A stretch of DNA of 19,785 bases, from positions 1-19,785 of the forward strand of contig JBGQAL010000036.1 of NCBI GenBank assembly GCA_041494285.1, read 5' to 3'. A program made the position numbers and the translations under genes. How positions within the stretch are numbered: position 1 is the first letter of the stretch; each line of letters opens with the position of its first letter. Shown here piece by piece: positions 1-7,520 of the stretch. Source of the stretch: Fen-7 sp041494285 (GTDB lineage Archaea; Halobacteriota; Methanosarcinia; Methanotrichales; Methanotrichaceae). A model generated the notes under the pieces. That model worked only from the letters and a program-made list of their open reading frames with translations, ran no database searches and was not told the origin of the DNA.

Positions 1-55
1 TCTCGCGGCTCCACAGTTCCACGCAGCCCTTAAAGTAAGAGTCGAAAATCCACAT
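1..55 (-). CDS. N-terminal fragment of an unidentified protein (runs off the window)
   Basis: Reading the minus strand from an ATG at 55-53 gives 18 codons, MWIFDSYFKGCVELWSRE, with no stop before the window edge. A strong Shine-Dalgarno-like GGGGGTGAGG ends about 5 bases before this ATG, which is the main reason to believe the start. The gene would be divergent from the histidine kinase at 263. Eighteen residues are too few to assign a family. The start is clear, but the product is unknown. Confidence 0.55.
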   Translation of the reverse strand, partial: MWIFDSYFKGCVELWSRE

Positions 56-262
56 GCTTGCCTCACCCCCAAGCTCCCGGATGGAGACAGCTACGCCCCC
101 GAAAATTAATGAGAGACTAAAAAAGGCGTATTGAAATAAGGAAAAGGATGATATTCAAACGTTGAACATTTAATGTAAGAAGAAAGTTGAGTCATAGCCT
201 CAGTCATTACGGCTGTTCTGATGGCGTATGTAAAAAAGGGCAGAGGATTGGAGGAGTGATCC
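56..262. other. Divergent intergenic region before the histidine kinase
   Basis: This spacer separates the minus-strand start at 55 from the plus-strand start at 263. The stretch from about 100 to 190 is AT-rich and must hold both promoters, but no single TATA box stands out. The last bases contain GGAGGAGTGATCC directly before the ATG at 263, a strong ribosome-binding site for the kinase. No RNA gene or repeat is visible. Confidence 0.5.
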
Positions 263-2764
263 ATGCAATCGTCAAACAGTACGTCACGGCGAGACAAACG
301 GACTGATGAACTGGAAGCGAAAAATGTCATTCTGACAGAAGAGATCACTGAGAGCAAGCGGACCGAGGAGATCCTAAAGAAAAGCGCAGAGAAGTACCGC
401 ACGATCTTCGAAAACGCCACCGAAGGGATCTTTCAGACGTCAATCCAAGGGCAGCTCCTCCAAGCCAATCCTGCCCTGGCCAAGATGTTCGGTTTTGCCT
501 CGCCTGAGGAGATGATTGCGAACATTACCGATTTGGGCACACAGCTCTATGTTCACTCCGAAGACCGAGAACGTTTGAGAAGACTAATTGCCGAACATGA
601 CCTCGTTGAGAACTTTGAAGCCGAGGGACGTACAAAGGATGGCCGATCTATCTGGGTATCGATCAACATTCACGCAGTACGAGGTCAGAATGGCGTTATT
701 CTGTATTTTGAGGGAACTAATATCGATATCACCGCCCGCAAGCAGATGGAGCACGAGCTTCGCCAGTTCAAGGATGAACTGGAAGCAAAGAACCTCCTGC
801 TGACAGAAGAGAGCGCTGAGCACAAGCGGACCGAGGAGGCGCTTGTTGCCGCTAACCGAAAATTTACAGAAGTCATCAACAAACTTGATGCTCTTGTTTA
901 CGTTGCCGACATGGAAAGTTATGAGGTGCTTTTCATCAATCAACATGGCCTTAAACTCTTTGGGGATATCAAGGGACAGTTATGCTGGCGGACAATACAG
1001 AAAGGCCAGTCAAGTCCCTGTGAATTCTGCACAAACGACAAACTGATTGGGCCGGATGGAATCCCTAATGATGGCATTGTATGGGAATTTCAGAACACGG
1101 TAAATGAACGCTGGTACGAGTGCCGGGACAGGGCCATTCTTTGGTCGGATGGCCGTATTGTTCGTATGGAAATCGCCACCGACATCACCGCAAACAAGCG
1201 GGCGAAAGAGGCGCTGCTGGAATCCGAAGCACGATACAGGCGAATAGTCGAGACTGCCAACGAGGGCATCATGATGATGGATAGTCAATTCCGATACGCC
1301 TTCGTGAACCAGAAGCTTGCTGATATGCTGGGTTATCTACCTGAGGAGATGCTTGGTCGGCCAGTAACCTCCTTCATTTTCGAAGAGGACCTCCCGGATC
1401 ACCAAACCAAAATGGAAAAGCGTGTATCTGGCGTAGGGGCGCAATATGAGCGCAGGCACCGCCGCAAGGATGGAAGCACCTGCTGGACTATGGTTTCTGC
1501 GACTGCACTCAAGGATGAAGCAGACCATTTTGCCGGGTCCTTTGCCATGCTGACCGATATAACCGAGCGCAAGTTGATTGAGGAGGAGTTAAGGAAATCT
1601 CAGCGGATTCTGGCCGATATAATCAACTTCTTGCCCGATGCCACTATGGTAATCGATCGACAGGGACGGGTTATGGCCTGGAACCAAGTCATCGAGGCCA
1701 TGACAGGTGTTAATGCGAAAGACATAATGGGCAAGGGAAATTACGAATATGCTATACCATTTTATGGAATTAGAAGACCGATCCTGATCGATCTCGTGCT
1801 GTTGCCGCAAGAAGACGTGGAGAAGAGCTATGCTCAATTCGAGAGACGGGACGGGATACTATTCGGTGAAGCTTATATGCCCAATATGAAGAGCGGAGAG
1901 ACCTATCTCTCAGCAAGTGCTGGGGTTCTTTACGATCATGATGGGAACGTCTATGGAGCGATAGAGTCCATCAGAGATATTACCGATCGCAAGAAAGCTG
2001 AGGAACAGAAACGGATTGCAGAAAAGGAGCTAAAGAAAGCTCATGATGAATTGGAGCGGAGGGTTAAAGAGAGGACCGCAGATCTGGAGGCCAGAAATGC
2101 GGAAATGGAGCGGTTTGTCTACACGGTTTCGCATGAACTGAGAACTCCTTTGATCAGTGTGAGCGGTCTTCTGGGATTCGTCAAGCAAGACGCTGGAAGG
2201 GGCGACCTGGATCGGATGCAGGCTGATCTTCGGATAGCAAATGAAGCTATCACGAAAATGGACCAGCTCCTCCTCGAAACATTGGAACTTAGCCGCATCG
2301 GTCGAGTCGTCAACCCGGCGGAAGATGTACCATTCGAGGAGATTGTCGAGGATGCTCTCAGGCAGACCAGCGAGAAAATCAAATCCAAGAGGTACAAGGT
2401 ATCTGTTGCTCAGAATTTGCCTGCGGTTCATGTAGATCGAATGAGGATCGCTGAGGTTCTGGTCAATCTAATAGAAAACAGCATGAAGTACATAGGATTG
2501 CAGGCGAATCCAGAAATAGAGATCGGTCAAAGGATCGATGGACAGGATAGAATCTTTTTTGTCCGGGATAATGGAATTGGCATAGACCCCAGCCAGTACG
2601 ACAAAGTCTTCGAGCTTTTCTATAAAGTGGATAAGAAAAGCGAAGGAACAGGAGCAGGCTTGGCTATAGTCAAGCGTATCATCGAGGTCCAGGGTGGACG
2701 GATTTGGATAGAATCGGAGCTTGGTAAAGGATGCACGATATGCTTTACGTTGCCTTTGGCCTAA
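263..2764 (+). CDS. Cytosolic multi-PAS sensor histidine kinase
   Basis: An 833-residue hybrid of four PAS-type sensor modules and a kinase core. The PAS domains lie at roughly 42-160, 200-312, 320-437 and 445-577, and most end in a DITxRK-like segment (DITARK, DITERK, DITDRK). The kinase core has an H-box SHELRTP at 623-629 with H624 as the expected phospho-acceptor, an N-box at 735-743, a G1 box DNGIGI at 769-774 and a G2 box GTGAGLAIVK at 795-804. All kinase boxes are intact. No signal peptide or membrane segment is visible, so it should sense a cytosolic cue. PAS2 carries a cysteine cluster (C241, PC253-x2-C256), which could bind a metal or sense redox. The start is fixed by GGAGGAG just upstream. 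No response regulator is next to it, so the partner is unknown. A 66-bp segment coding for the linker before PAS1 is repeated before PAS2, which points to module duplication. Confidence 0.93.
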   Translation: MQSSNSTSRRDKRTDELEAKNVILTEEITESKRTEEILKKSAEKYRTIFENATEGIFQTSIQGQLLQANPALAKMFGFASPEEMIANITDLGTQLYVHSEDRERLRRLIAEHDLVENFEAEGRTKDGRSIWVSINIHAVRGQNGVILYFEGTNIDITARKQMEHELRQFKDELEAKNLLLTEESAEHKRTEEALVAANRKFTEVINKLDALVYVADMESYEVLFINQHGLKLFGDIKGQLCWRTIQKGQSSPCEFCTNDKLIGPDGIPNDGIVWEFQNTVNERWYECRDRAILWSDGRIVRMEIATDITANKRAKEALLESEARYRRIVETANEGIMMMDSQFRYAFVNQKLADMLGYLPEEMLGRPVTSFIFEEDLPDHQTKMEKRVSGVGAQYERRHRRKDGSTCWTMVSATALKDEADHFAGSFAMLTDITERKLIEEELRKSQRILADIINFLPDATMVIDRQGRVMAWNQVIEAMTGVNAKDIMGKGNYEYAIPFYGIRRPILIDLVLLPQEDVEKSYAQFERRDGILFGEAYMPNMKSGETYLSASAGVLYDHDGNVYGAIESIRDITDRKKAEEQKRIAEKELKKAHDELERRVKERTADLEARNAEMERFVYTVSHELRTPLISVSGLLGFVKQDAGRGDLDRMQADLRIANEAITKMDQLLLETLELSRIGRVVNPAEDVPFEEIVEDALRQTSEKIKSKRYKVSVAQNLPAVHVDRMRIAEVLVNLIENSMKYIGLQANPEIEIGQRIDGQDRIFFVRDNGIGIDPSQYDKVFELFYKVDKKSEGTGAGLAIVKRIIEVQGGRIWIESELGKGCTICFTLPLA
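305..370 (+). repeat. Direct repeat copy 1 (coiled-coil linker before PAS1)
   Basis: This 66-bp segment encodes DELEAKNVILTEEITESKRT plus EE. It matches 773-838 at most positions and in the same reading frame. It lies in the helical linker that precedes the first PAS domain. Confidence 0.8.
773..838 (+). repeat. Direct repeat copy 2 (coiled-coil linker before PAS2)
   Basis: The second in-frame copy of the linker encodes DELEAKNLLLTEESAEHKRT plus EE. The two copies are 468 bp apart, exactly 156 codons, which is one linker-plus-PAS module. A module duplication followed by divergence of the PAS body would explain this. Confidence 0.8.
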
Positions 2765-2841
2765 GTGCGGATTTAACATCTGAAATTGGGTAAGCATAAA
2801 ATATGGCTGGTAATATAGATTTTTCAATCGGCCTGGATGCC

Positions 2842-3165
2842 TCAAGACTCAACTGTCACATTGGCTAGTCCCGGATACCGACCGTTGGGAACCAATTTGT
2901 AGAGGGTATTGTTAAGACGGACCTCGACATAATCTCCTTTAGGCATGGCATCAAAATCGTGTGTTACCAAGAGGAATGCCAGGTCGTTTACGTTGATAAG
3001 TGGATCTTCACTCCCCAAGATCAGCTTCGTTAGTTCCGACTTATCAGATACGCCAGTGGATATAGGAGCAATGGACAAGAATGCCAGAAGGACGAAGATT
3101 ACGACCAGGTAAAGATGAATCTCCTTCATAAACGACAGAATTTGGATCAAATCAATGCATCTCAT
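2842..3165 (-). CDS. Small exported or membrane-anchored protein, unknown function
   Basis: About 107 residues. A hydrophobic segment (residues beginning IHLYLVVIFVLLAFLSI) near the N-terminus is followed by APISTG, so it is a signal peptide or anchor. The remaining ~70 residues are a small soluble domain with the phrase THDFDAMPKGDYVEVRLNNT and then YKLVPNGRYPGLANVTV. The start was placed at the ATG at 3165-3163 because AGGA sits 5 bases before it. An in-frame ATG at 3186 lacks a ribosome-binding site, and a third at 3129 would leave the shortest signal peptide. It converges with the histidine kinase (77 bases apart) and lies under 100 bases downstream of the pentapeptide gene on the same strand, so it may share that transcript. 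Function is not recognised. Confidence 0.65.
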   Translation of the reverse strand: MRCIDLIQILSFMKEIHLYLVVIFVLLAFLSIAPISTGVSDKSELTKLILGSEDPLINVNDLAFLLVTHDFDAMPKGDYVEVRLNNTLYKLVPNGRYPGLANVTVES

Positions 3166-3261
3166 GGTCGTCCTTTGTTCATTCAATGGATTTGTTGGTC
3201 TCAGATTTATCCGCCGATGAGTTCGAACTTCTCAACATAGCAGCCAAGTAAGGATTATTTC

Positions 3262-5883
3262 TCATGCTTTGCCAGCCTTCAGCTTATCAAGATCCATCTG
3301 CAAATCTGCGCTAATCTTGGCCCTATCGAGTTTGGACACGGCAAAAAACCCAAGTGCTATTGAATCGTACTTGATTCCCTGCAGATTTGCGCCCCTGAAA
3401 TCAGTGTTTTCGAAGGCAGTCGTATCAAAGACCGCACCACTCAGATCAGCGCCTGAAAAGTTTGTGTTATTCATATAGGTCTCAGCGAAACGGGTATTTC
3501 TCAAATCTGTTCCACTAAAGTCCACATTCAAGAAGTTCATTAAAATTATTTTGGACGCTCTCAAGTTCGCCTTATGCCACACAGTTCCATTTAGGGTCAC
3601 TCCATAAAGGTAGGATCCAGCAAGGTCCGCGCCGGACAGATCTGCGTTGTCCATATACACGTCCACGAACCTGACTCCGCTTAGGCGGGCATTTCGCAGA
3701 TTTGCGTTGGTAAGATCTAAGTAATCTAGTTTGGTGTCCTTCAGAGTACAACCCGATAAATTGCATCTCACCAGATAGGCTCGGGTGAAGTCTGAACCGG
3801 TTAGGTCGGAATTGCTCAGGTTGGCTCCAAGAAGTTCCGCTCTGGAGAACTGACAATTTGTGAGACTGCTGCCGCTCAGATCCGCCCAATTAATTCTGGC
3901 CCCTATCAAGGTTGTCCTGCTCAGATACGCACCTTTCAGGATAGCGAGGCTGAGGTCCGCACCCCATAACCTAGCTCCAATCAGATTGGCACTAGTCAGA
4001 TTGGCTCCACTAAGCCAGGCATCGGTAAGATCGGCCCGGGTCAGATTGGAACCTGACAGGTCAGAGTTGACCAATCGTGCTCCCTTCAAGTTAGCTCCAT
4101 TAAGCACGGCTCCAACCAACCTGGCATGGTCTATCATGGCATTTTCGAGATTGGCACCCGATAGATTGGTTTTTGAAAGATTTGAGCCGTGTAGCCCCGA
4201 CATATTGAGATCAGATCTGGAGAGGTCTGCAGTACTGAGGTTCGTATTGGTTAGATTGGTAAAAACTAAATTCGATTTAACAAACCTGGAGCCAAAGAAA
4301 TTTGCTCCTGAGCACCGGGCCTCCGAGATATCCGCTCCTGAGAGGTCAGCCATAGAGATGGTTGCGTTAATCAGACTCGCACCAATAAGGTCCGCTCTGG
4401 TCAGATTGGCTCCAACCAGTATAGCATCACGAATCCTGGCACGCCTCAAATATGCTCCTGCAATATGCGCACTGGTCAGATCAGATCTGCTCAGATTTAC
4501 GGCTGCCAAGTTTGCATTATCCAGAATTGCGCCCAAAAGTTTTGTCTGGTTCATCCTGGCCTGCTCAAGATTTGCTCCCGTAATATCTGCAGCGGTAAGG
4601 TTCGAGCCTATCAAGTCGGACCCGACGAGGATTGCACCATTAAGACGAGCTCCTGAAATATTCGATCCACAAATGTCGGCTTCTTCCATATTTGAACCAG
4701 TCAAATTGGCCTTAACCAGCCACGCTTTGCACATGCTGGCTCCTGCCAGGTTAGCCCCACTCAAATTCGTCCTGTTCATATTTGACCCTTGCATCTCAGC
4801 TCGGCTAAGGTTAACATTGGCCAAGTTTAGTCCGCTTAAATTCAAGCCAATGAGGTTGGCTCTACTGTGGAAAGGCGTGTTAATGATAACGCTATCGTTC
4901 GGTAGGCTGGTAAGATGAATGCCGAAACGATTCAGCTCAAACATATCAAACATGTAATAGTTGGAGCTCTTTTTTATCACCAGGATTTTTTCGGCTGGTT
5001 CTCCCTGGAGGACTCGAAGGGCTAAGTCTGCTGCCTGTTCTCCCTGAGAAGTCCCGATAATCATCTTTCCGCCCACGACGCCGTACCCTAGATAGAAATC
5101 ATACACACTGTAAATTGGAGCCTGGCTTGCTTCTCGAATTAGCTCAGAGGAGTCTTCATAGGTCAATACCTTGCCAGTCCTGTCGCGATTGAAAGTCATG
5201 AGCAGGATTAGACTGTTATTGACCAGGGAAGTTACACGCTGTCGAAGTTCATCCGCAGAAAGGTTGTCCAGAAACTCAAAGGAGACAATCCCTTTAAAGT
5301 TGGAGATCGTCCTATCCAGAACATTTCGATTGGCCTTGCCAGTAGTTGTTAAATCGGTTACAACCGCTATATGCTGAGTGTGGGGATGCAGATGGAGCAT
5401 CAAAGCTAGAGTGTCTGCGACATCGTATGCTTCAACAACACCGGTAAAACCGCGCTTGCCGTCCAGCATTTTGTCGTCAAAGTTAACAACGCCACAGAAG
5501 ACCACAGACGTTCCTGGAAAAATTTCGTCCCTATTTTTAAGCAAGAAATTGAAGGCATCTGTATTTGAGGCTATAATTAGGTCAAAATGTCTGTCTTTAT
5601 ACTTTTTGATATACAATGATTTTAAGGCATCAAGGCGCGTCTGGTTAGGATCGATTCGTTTTGTGTCCATGTACTCAATGCTGATGACAGCCGATGGAGC
5701 GTTTATTGCAAAATGTAGTCTTATAGCTGAGTCGATTGAGTCCTCCCACTTCATGCCGGGATGATAAGAAGCCAAGATGAGAATTTGCTTGGAATGACTT
5801 TCCTCGATTGCCGAGGAATTAGACGATAGCAAAGCTATGAACAAAGCTACGAATAAGAGAGATCCTAAACAGAACTTTTTCAT
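3262..5883 (-). CDS. Secreted substrate-binding-like domain fused to a long pentapeptide-repeat beta-helix
   Basis: 873 residues. Residues 1-25 form a signal peptide (lysines, then a hydrophobic core ending SNSSA). Residues ~33-330 resemble the ABC_sub_bind periplasmic-binding fold often used as a sensor domain: ILASYHPGMKW at 36-46, and the signature YLGYGVVGGKMI followed by GEQAADLALRVLQGE near the end. From ~341 to ~850 almost the whole chain is pentapeptide repeats of the A(D/N)LXX class, about 100 units. In this family that forms a right-handed quadrilateral beta-helix, here of roughly 25 coils. A short charged tail (LDKLKAGKA) ends it. No membrane anchor is seen after the signal peptide, so it should be extracellular. 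The start is supported by AGAGGT upstream. Its ATG overlaps the stop of the small upstream ORF as ATGA. The ligand and the target of the helix are unknown. Confidence 0.9.
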   Translation of the reverse strand: MKKFCLGSLLFVALFIALLSSNSSAIEESHSKQILILASYHPGMKWEDSIDSAIRLHFAINAPSAVISIEYMDTKRIDPNQTRLDALKSLYIKKYKDRHFDLIIASNTDAFNFLLKNRDEIFPGTSVVFCGVVNFDDKMLDGKRGFTGVVEAYDVADTLALMLHLHPHTQHIAVVTDLTTTGKANRNVLDRTISNFKGIVSFEFLDNLSADELRQRVTSLVNNSLILLMTFNRDRTGKVLTYEDSSELIREASQAPIYSVYDFYLGYGVVGGKMIIGTSQGEQAADLALRVLQGEPAEKILVIKKSSNYYMFDMFELNRFGIHLTSLPNDSVIINTPFHSRANLIGLNLSGLNLANVNLSRAEMQGSNMNRTNLSGANLAGASMCKAWLVKANLTGSNMEEADICGSNISGARLNGAILVGSDLIGSNLTAADITGANLEQARMNQTKLLGAILDNANLAAVNLSRSDLTSAHIAGAYLRRARIRDAILVGANLTRADLIGASLINATISMADLSGADISEARCSGANFFGSRFVKSNLVFTNLTNTNLSTADLSRSDLNMSGLHGSNLSKTNLSGANLENAMIDHARLVGAVLNGANLKGARLVNSDLSGSNLTRADLTDAWLSGANLTSANLIGARLWGADLSLAILKGAYLSRTTLIGARINWADLSGSSLTNCQFSRAELLGANLSNSDLTGSDFTRAYLVRCNLSGCTLKDTKLDYLDLTNANLRNARLSGVRFVDVYMDNADLSGADLAGSYLYGVTLNGTVWHKANLRASKIILMNFLNVDFSGTDLRNTRFAETYMNNTNFSGADLSGAVFDTTAFENTDFRGANLQGIKYDSIALGFFAVSKLDRAKISADLQMDLDKLKAGKA
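3860..4840 (-). repeat. Pentapeptide-encoding 15-bp periodic DNA
   Basis: The stretch shows a strong 15-bp periodicity, seen on the plus strand as recurrent (C/T)AGATT(G/T)GC and (C/T)CAGATC words. It is the DNA footprint of the pentapeptide repeats (minus-strand codons for GANL, GSDL, TNLS and similar). Synonymous drift between units is large, so it is not a recent tandem expansion. The periodicity also creates a long open frame on the opposite strand. Confidence 0.7.
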
Positions 5884-6095
5884 AAGAATACCTCTATTAA
5901 AGCCGATAAACCTGGCATCGGCAAATTCATGCAGCTCTCGAATCGGTTCATGCGGGACTTAGGATTGAATATATATCCAACTATCAAAAGTATTAAATTC
6001 TTTGTTGCTCCAAATTCTTTTACCAAAAATTCACGCATATCTTTCTCGCTTTTGTTTCTACCATTTGTAATTGTGATAATCTCTATCCTTGACAT
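5880..6095 (-). CDS. Possible small leader protein upstream of the pentapeptide gene
   Basis: 71 codons starting MSRIEIITITNGRNKSEKDM, with a moderately hydrophobic NLILLIVGYIF. Its TGA overlaps the ATG of the 873-residue gene (ATGA), the arrangement expected for translational coupling. A near-ideal TATA box at 6152-6160 would place transcription start around 6128, about 33 bases before this ATG. The ribosome-binding site is weak (GAGG 10 bases upstream). No family is recognised. It could instead be a non-coding leader of the downstream gene. The plus strand also has an open frame here with no supporting signals. Confidence 0.4.
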   Translation of the reverse strand: MSRIEIITITNGRNKSEKDMREFLVKEFGATKNLILLIVGYIFNPKSRMNRFESCMNLPMPGLSALIEVFL

Positions 6096-6151
6096 CTCGC
6101 CACGCCTCGGTCGTATTTGAAGCTAGACATCGAACTATAACGAAACCATAT

Positions 6152-6160
6152 TATTTATAG
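6152..6160 (-). promoter_or_regulatory. TATA box for the leader ORF / pentapeptide gene
   Basis: The minus strand reads GCTATAAATAATATGG, a close match to the archaeal TATA consensus. A start about 26 bases downstream gives a short leader before the ATG at 6095 and a ~245-base leader before the ATG at 5883. Confidence 0.6.
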
Positions 6161-6470
6161 CTATCTAAAAAATCAAATAAAAAGTGGGCATGATCGATAG
6201 GAAATTCAAGTAAGCTCTTATGCCAAAAATGAATAAGTTAAAATAGTAATAACTCCTAATATATTAATGAGGTGAGACAATAGGCGACACGACTCTCTAT
6301 GTATGTATCGCCCCTGCAACCACCGTACTTCTTCAAGATGATCCGCCTGACTTTTTTTCACCGCTGTTCTTCGGTTTCTAGCGGGCTTAACAGCCACGAC
6401 ATGCTCTGTGGTGACCAAAACGCACCTTTCTTTTTATTTAAAAATCGTAAAGTTTGCTATTCTTAGGCAT

Positions 6471-6493
6471 AGGACCATGCTTCGTCTGGTCCT
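6471..6493. other. Hairpin, perfect 7-bp stem
   Basis: AGGACCA at 6471-6477 pairs with TGGTCCT at 6487-6493 across a 9-base loop. It is the second of two stems after the 6628 gene in the minus direction. No long U-tract follows, so a terminator role is uncertain. Confidence 0.45.
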
Positions 6494-6511
6494 CGGGCTT
6501 AGTTAAAATTG

Positions 6512-6542
6512 GAACCAGGGAACCCAAAGTATCCCTGAGTTC
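6512..6542. other. Hairpin, 10-bp stem with one bulge
   Basis: GAACCAGGGA at 6512-6521 pairs with TCCCTG-A-GTTC at 6532-6542, leaving one bulged A and a 10-base loop. It lies 86 bases beyond the stop of the gene at 6628 in the minus direction, so it could end or protect that message. Confidence 0.5.
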
Positions 6543-6627
6543 TTGTGTGCTATGAGACAGTGATTAGAATGGGTGATCGACTCACGAGTTCGTTGTCATG
6601 CGTGACGTGAATGTGCATCGGTTAGGA

Positions 6628-7326
6628 TCAGCAATCTAAGTCGGCGCAGGGGTTGGACCTCTGCTCCGGTACTGGGTTCTCATGGAACTGGATGGACTTC
6701 TCCACCTCGAACTTTCCTGTGAACGCCTCGTGTATTTTGACGTCCTTGTAGAAGATCTGATGCCACTTGGCGTCAGTCATCCAGGTGCCGTTGAAGCTTG
6801 TCTTGGAATCCATGCCGACCGCATGCACTGGGCTGTTCCTCAACTGCTCTATTAGTGCATTCGGATTCTTTAGGTATGTAGCCGGGCTGGTGGAGGCGAA
6901 ATAGGTGCTCTGGATCTTATCCATCTCAGTCACAGAGAAGGACTCTGTCACCTGTGCGCCCATGCCGCCCCAGAAGGCGTCTGACTTTATCGATTTCATT
7001 CCCACAAGGGGAGTCTTTCCTGAGTAAGTCAGCTTAATTGTGTCATAAAGGTTCATGGGCGAGGTCGAGCCGTTGATCGGAGCTTGAATCTTTCTGGCAG
7101 CCTGGGAGACTGTGTTGGTTGAGTCCATCTCAATATCGCCGTTTCCTTGCATTACATTGTGATACTCAAGAGCCAGCTTCTTATCCACAATCGAGTTGTC
7201 TATGTCAATGATCCCGGTTCCCGCTATCTTAAGATTATTGCAGACTTCGTCGTTCTGTAGAGGCTCGGGGAGCGGCCGGTTCCCTACGGCTACGCTGCAT
7301 GCCACATAAATAGCTATTAGCATCAC
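6628..7326 (-). CDS. Exported protein of unknown function; true start codon apparently lost
   Basis: 232 residues from the GTG at 7326-7324. After a hydrophobic MLIAIYVACSVAVG comes a soluble domain rich in Asp, Asn and Ser. It holds the phrases IAGTGIIDIDNSIVDKKLALEY and, near the end, a Cys pair CADLDC. The style is that of exported methanogen surface proteins, but no function can be given. The start is odd. The same frame is open further upstream and reads KTKGAAVAVMLIAIYVACS, a proper signal peptide with a basic n-region. An excellent GGGGGAG (plus positions 7354-7360) sits 6 bases before an ACG at 7347-7345, exactly where ATG would be expected. Either ACG or a later GTG/ATG is used, or a point mutation has crippled the gene. 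The Cys in the signal region could be a lipobox, but this is weak. Confidence 0.75.
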   Translation of the reverse strand: MMLIAIYVACSVAVGNRPLPEPLQNDEVCNNLKIAGTGIIDIDNSIVDKKLALEYHNVMQGNGDIEMDSTNTVSQAARKIQAPINGSTSPMNLYDTIKLTYSGKTPLVGMKSIKSDAFWGGMGAQVTESFSVTEMDKIQSTYFASTSPATYLKNPNALIEQLRNSPVHAVGMDSKTSFNGTWMTDAKWHQIFYKDVKIHEAFTGKFEVEKSIQFHENPVPEQRSNPCADLDC

Positions 7327-7421
7327 TGCTACCGCTGCTCCCTTCGTTTTCTTCTCCCCCTTGCTACTAATGTTTTAATGTATACGCCTCTAACTTAAAA
7401 AAGTTGTTGGCTGTTAGGACA

Positions 7422-7433
7422 GACTGTACAGTC
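7422..7433. promoter_or_regulatory. 12-bp perfect palindrome upstream of the exported-protein gene
   Basis: GACTGTACAGTC is self-complementary. A competing stem pairs AGGAC at 7416-7420 with GTCCT at 7431-7435. It lies 75-110 bases before the minus-strand start, in the expected promoter zone. A second dyad, AGATCA...TGATCT at 7439-7458, lies next to it. Confidence 0.4.
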
Positions 7434-7438
7434 CTCAT

Positions 7439-7458
7439 AGATCATATATCTGTGATCT
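7439..7458. promoter_or_regulatory. Dyad flanking a possible minus-strand TATA element
   Basis: AGATCA (7439-7444) and TGATCT (7453-7458) are inverted repeats around TATATCTG. The minus strand through here reads GATATATGAT, which may be the TATA box for the gene starting near 7347. A dyad on a TATA box would be a natural repressor site. Confidence 0.35.
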
Positions 7459-7494
7459 TGATCCTTCGAGCGACCTAAATATCAAATCGAACCC

Positions 7495-7508
7495 AAAAAA
7501 AAAATAAA
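7495..7508 (-). terminator. U-tract terminator after the CAP-domain gene
   Basis: On the minus strand an interrupted run of T (TTTATTTTTTTTTT) starts 13 bases after the stop codon at 7521. Archaeal termination mostly depends on such U-rich tracts. Confidence 0.65.
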
Positions 7509-7520
7509 CGGCCTGTCTTT

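Larger units (their letters stand above)
6161..6627. other. Gene-poor intergenic region with two hairpins
   Basis: Nearly 470 bases without a convincing gene. It is AT-rich at 6170-6250 and 6425-6460. The latter has a minus-strand TTTAAATA that would start a transcript near 6412. A 66-codon minus frame from a TTG at 6418 has a marginal AGGTG but does not fit that promoter. Two dyads follow at 6471-6493 and 6512-6542, downstream of the gene ending at 6628. No tRNA fold was seen. The region could hold a small RNA or a decayed gene. Confidence 0.45.

Noticed and set aside
263..2764. A two-component pair with a neighbouring regulator
   Set aside because: No receiver-domain gene exists in the window, so the kinase is an orphan here.
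3186..3251. 22-codon plus-strand frame MDLLVSDLSADEFELLNIAA...
   Set aside because: The residues look protein-like, but there is no ribosome-binding site and it sits in a short spacer. It may be a gene remnant, and the support is too thin.
3262..4860. Possible CRISPR array or tandem DNA repeat
   Set aside because: The periodicity is 15 bp, in frame, with heavily diverged units and no constant spacer-repeat structure. It is protein repeat coding.
3860..4918. 352-codon open frame on the plus strand opposite the pentapeptide gene
   Set aside because: It mirrors the 15-bp repeat periodicity of the real gene, is monotonously Arg/Leu/Ala/Pro, and has no ribosome-binding site.
5929..6120. 63-codon plus-strand frame
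   Set aside because: It overlaps the coupled minus-strand ORF and its leader, with no start signals of its own.
6218..6418. 66-codon minus-strand frame from a TTG
   Set aside because: The AGGTG is only marginal, the nearest TATA-like box predicts a start inside the frame, and the peptide looks like no protein family.
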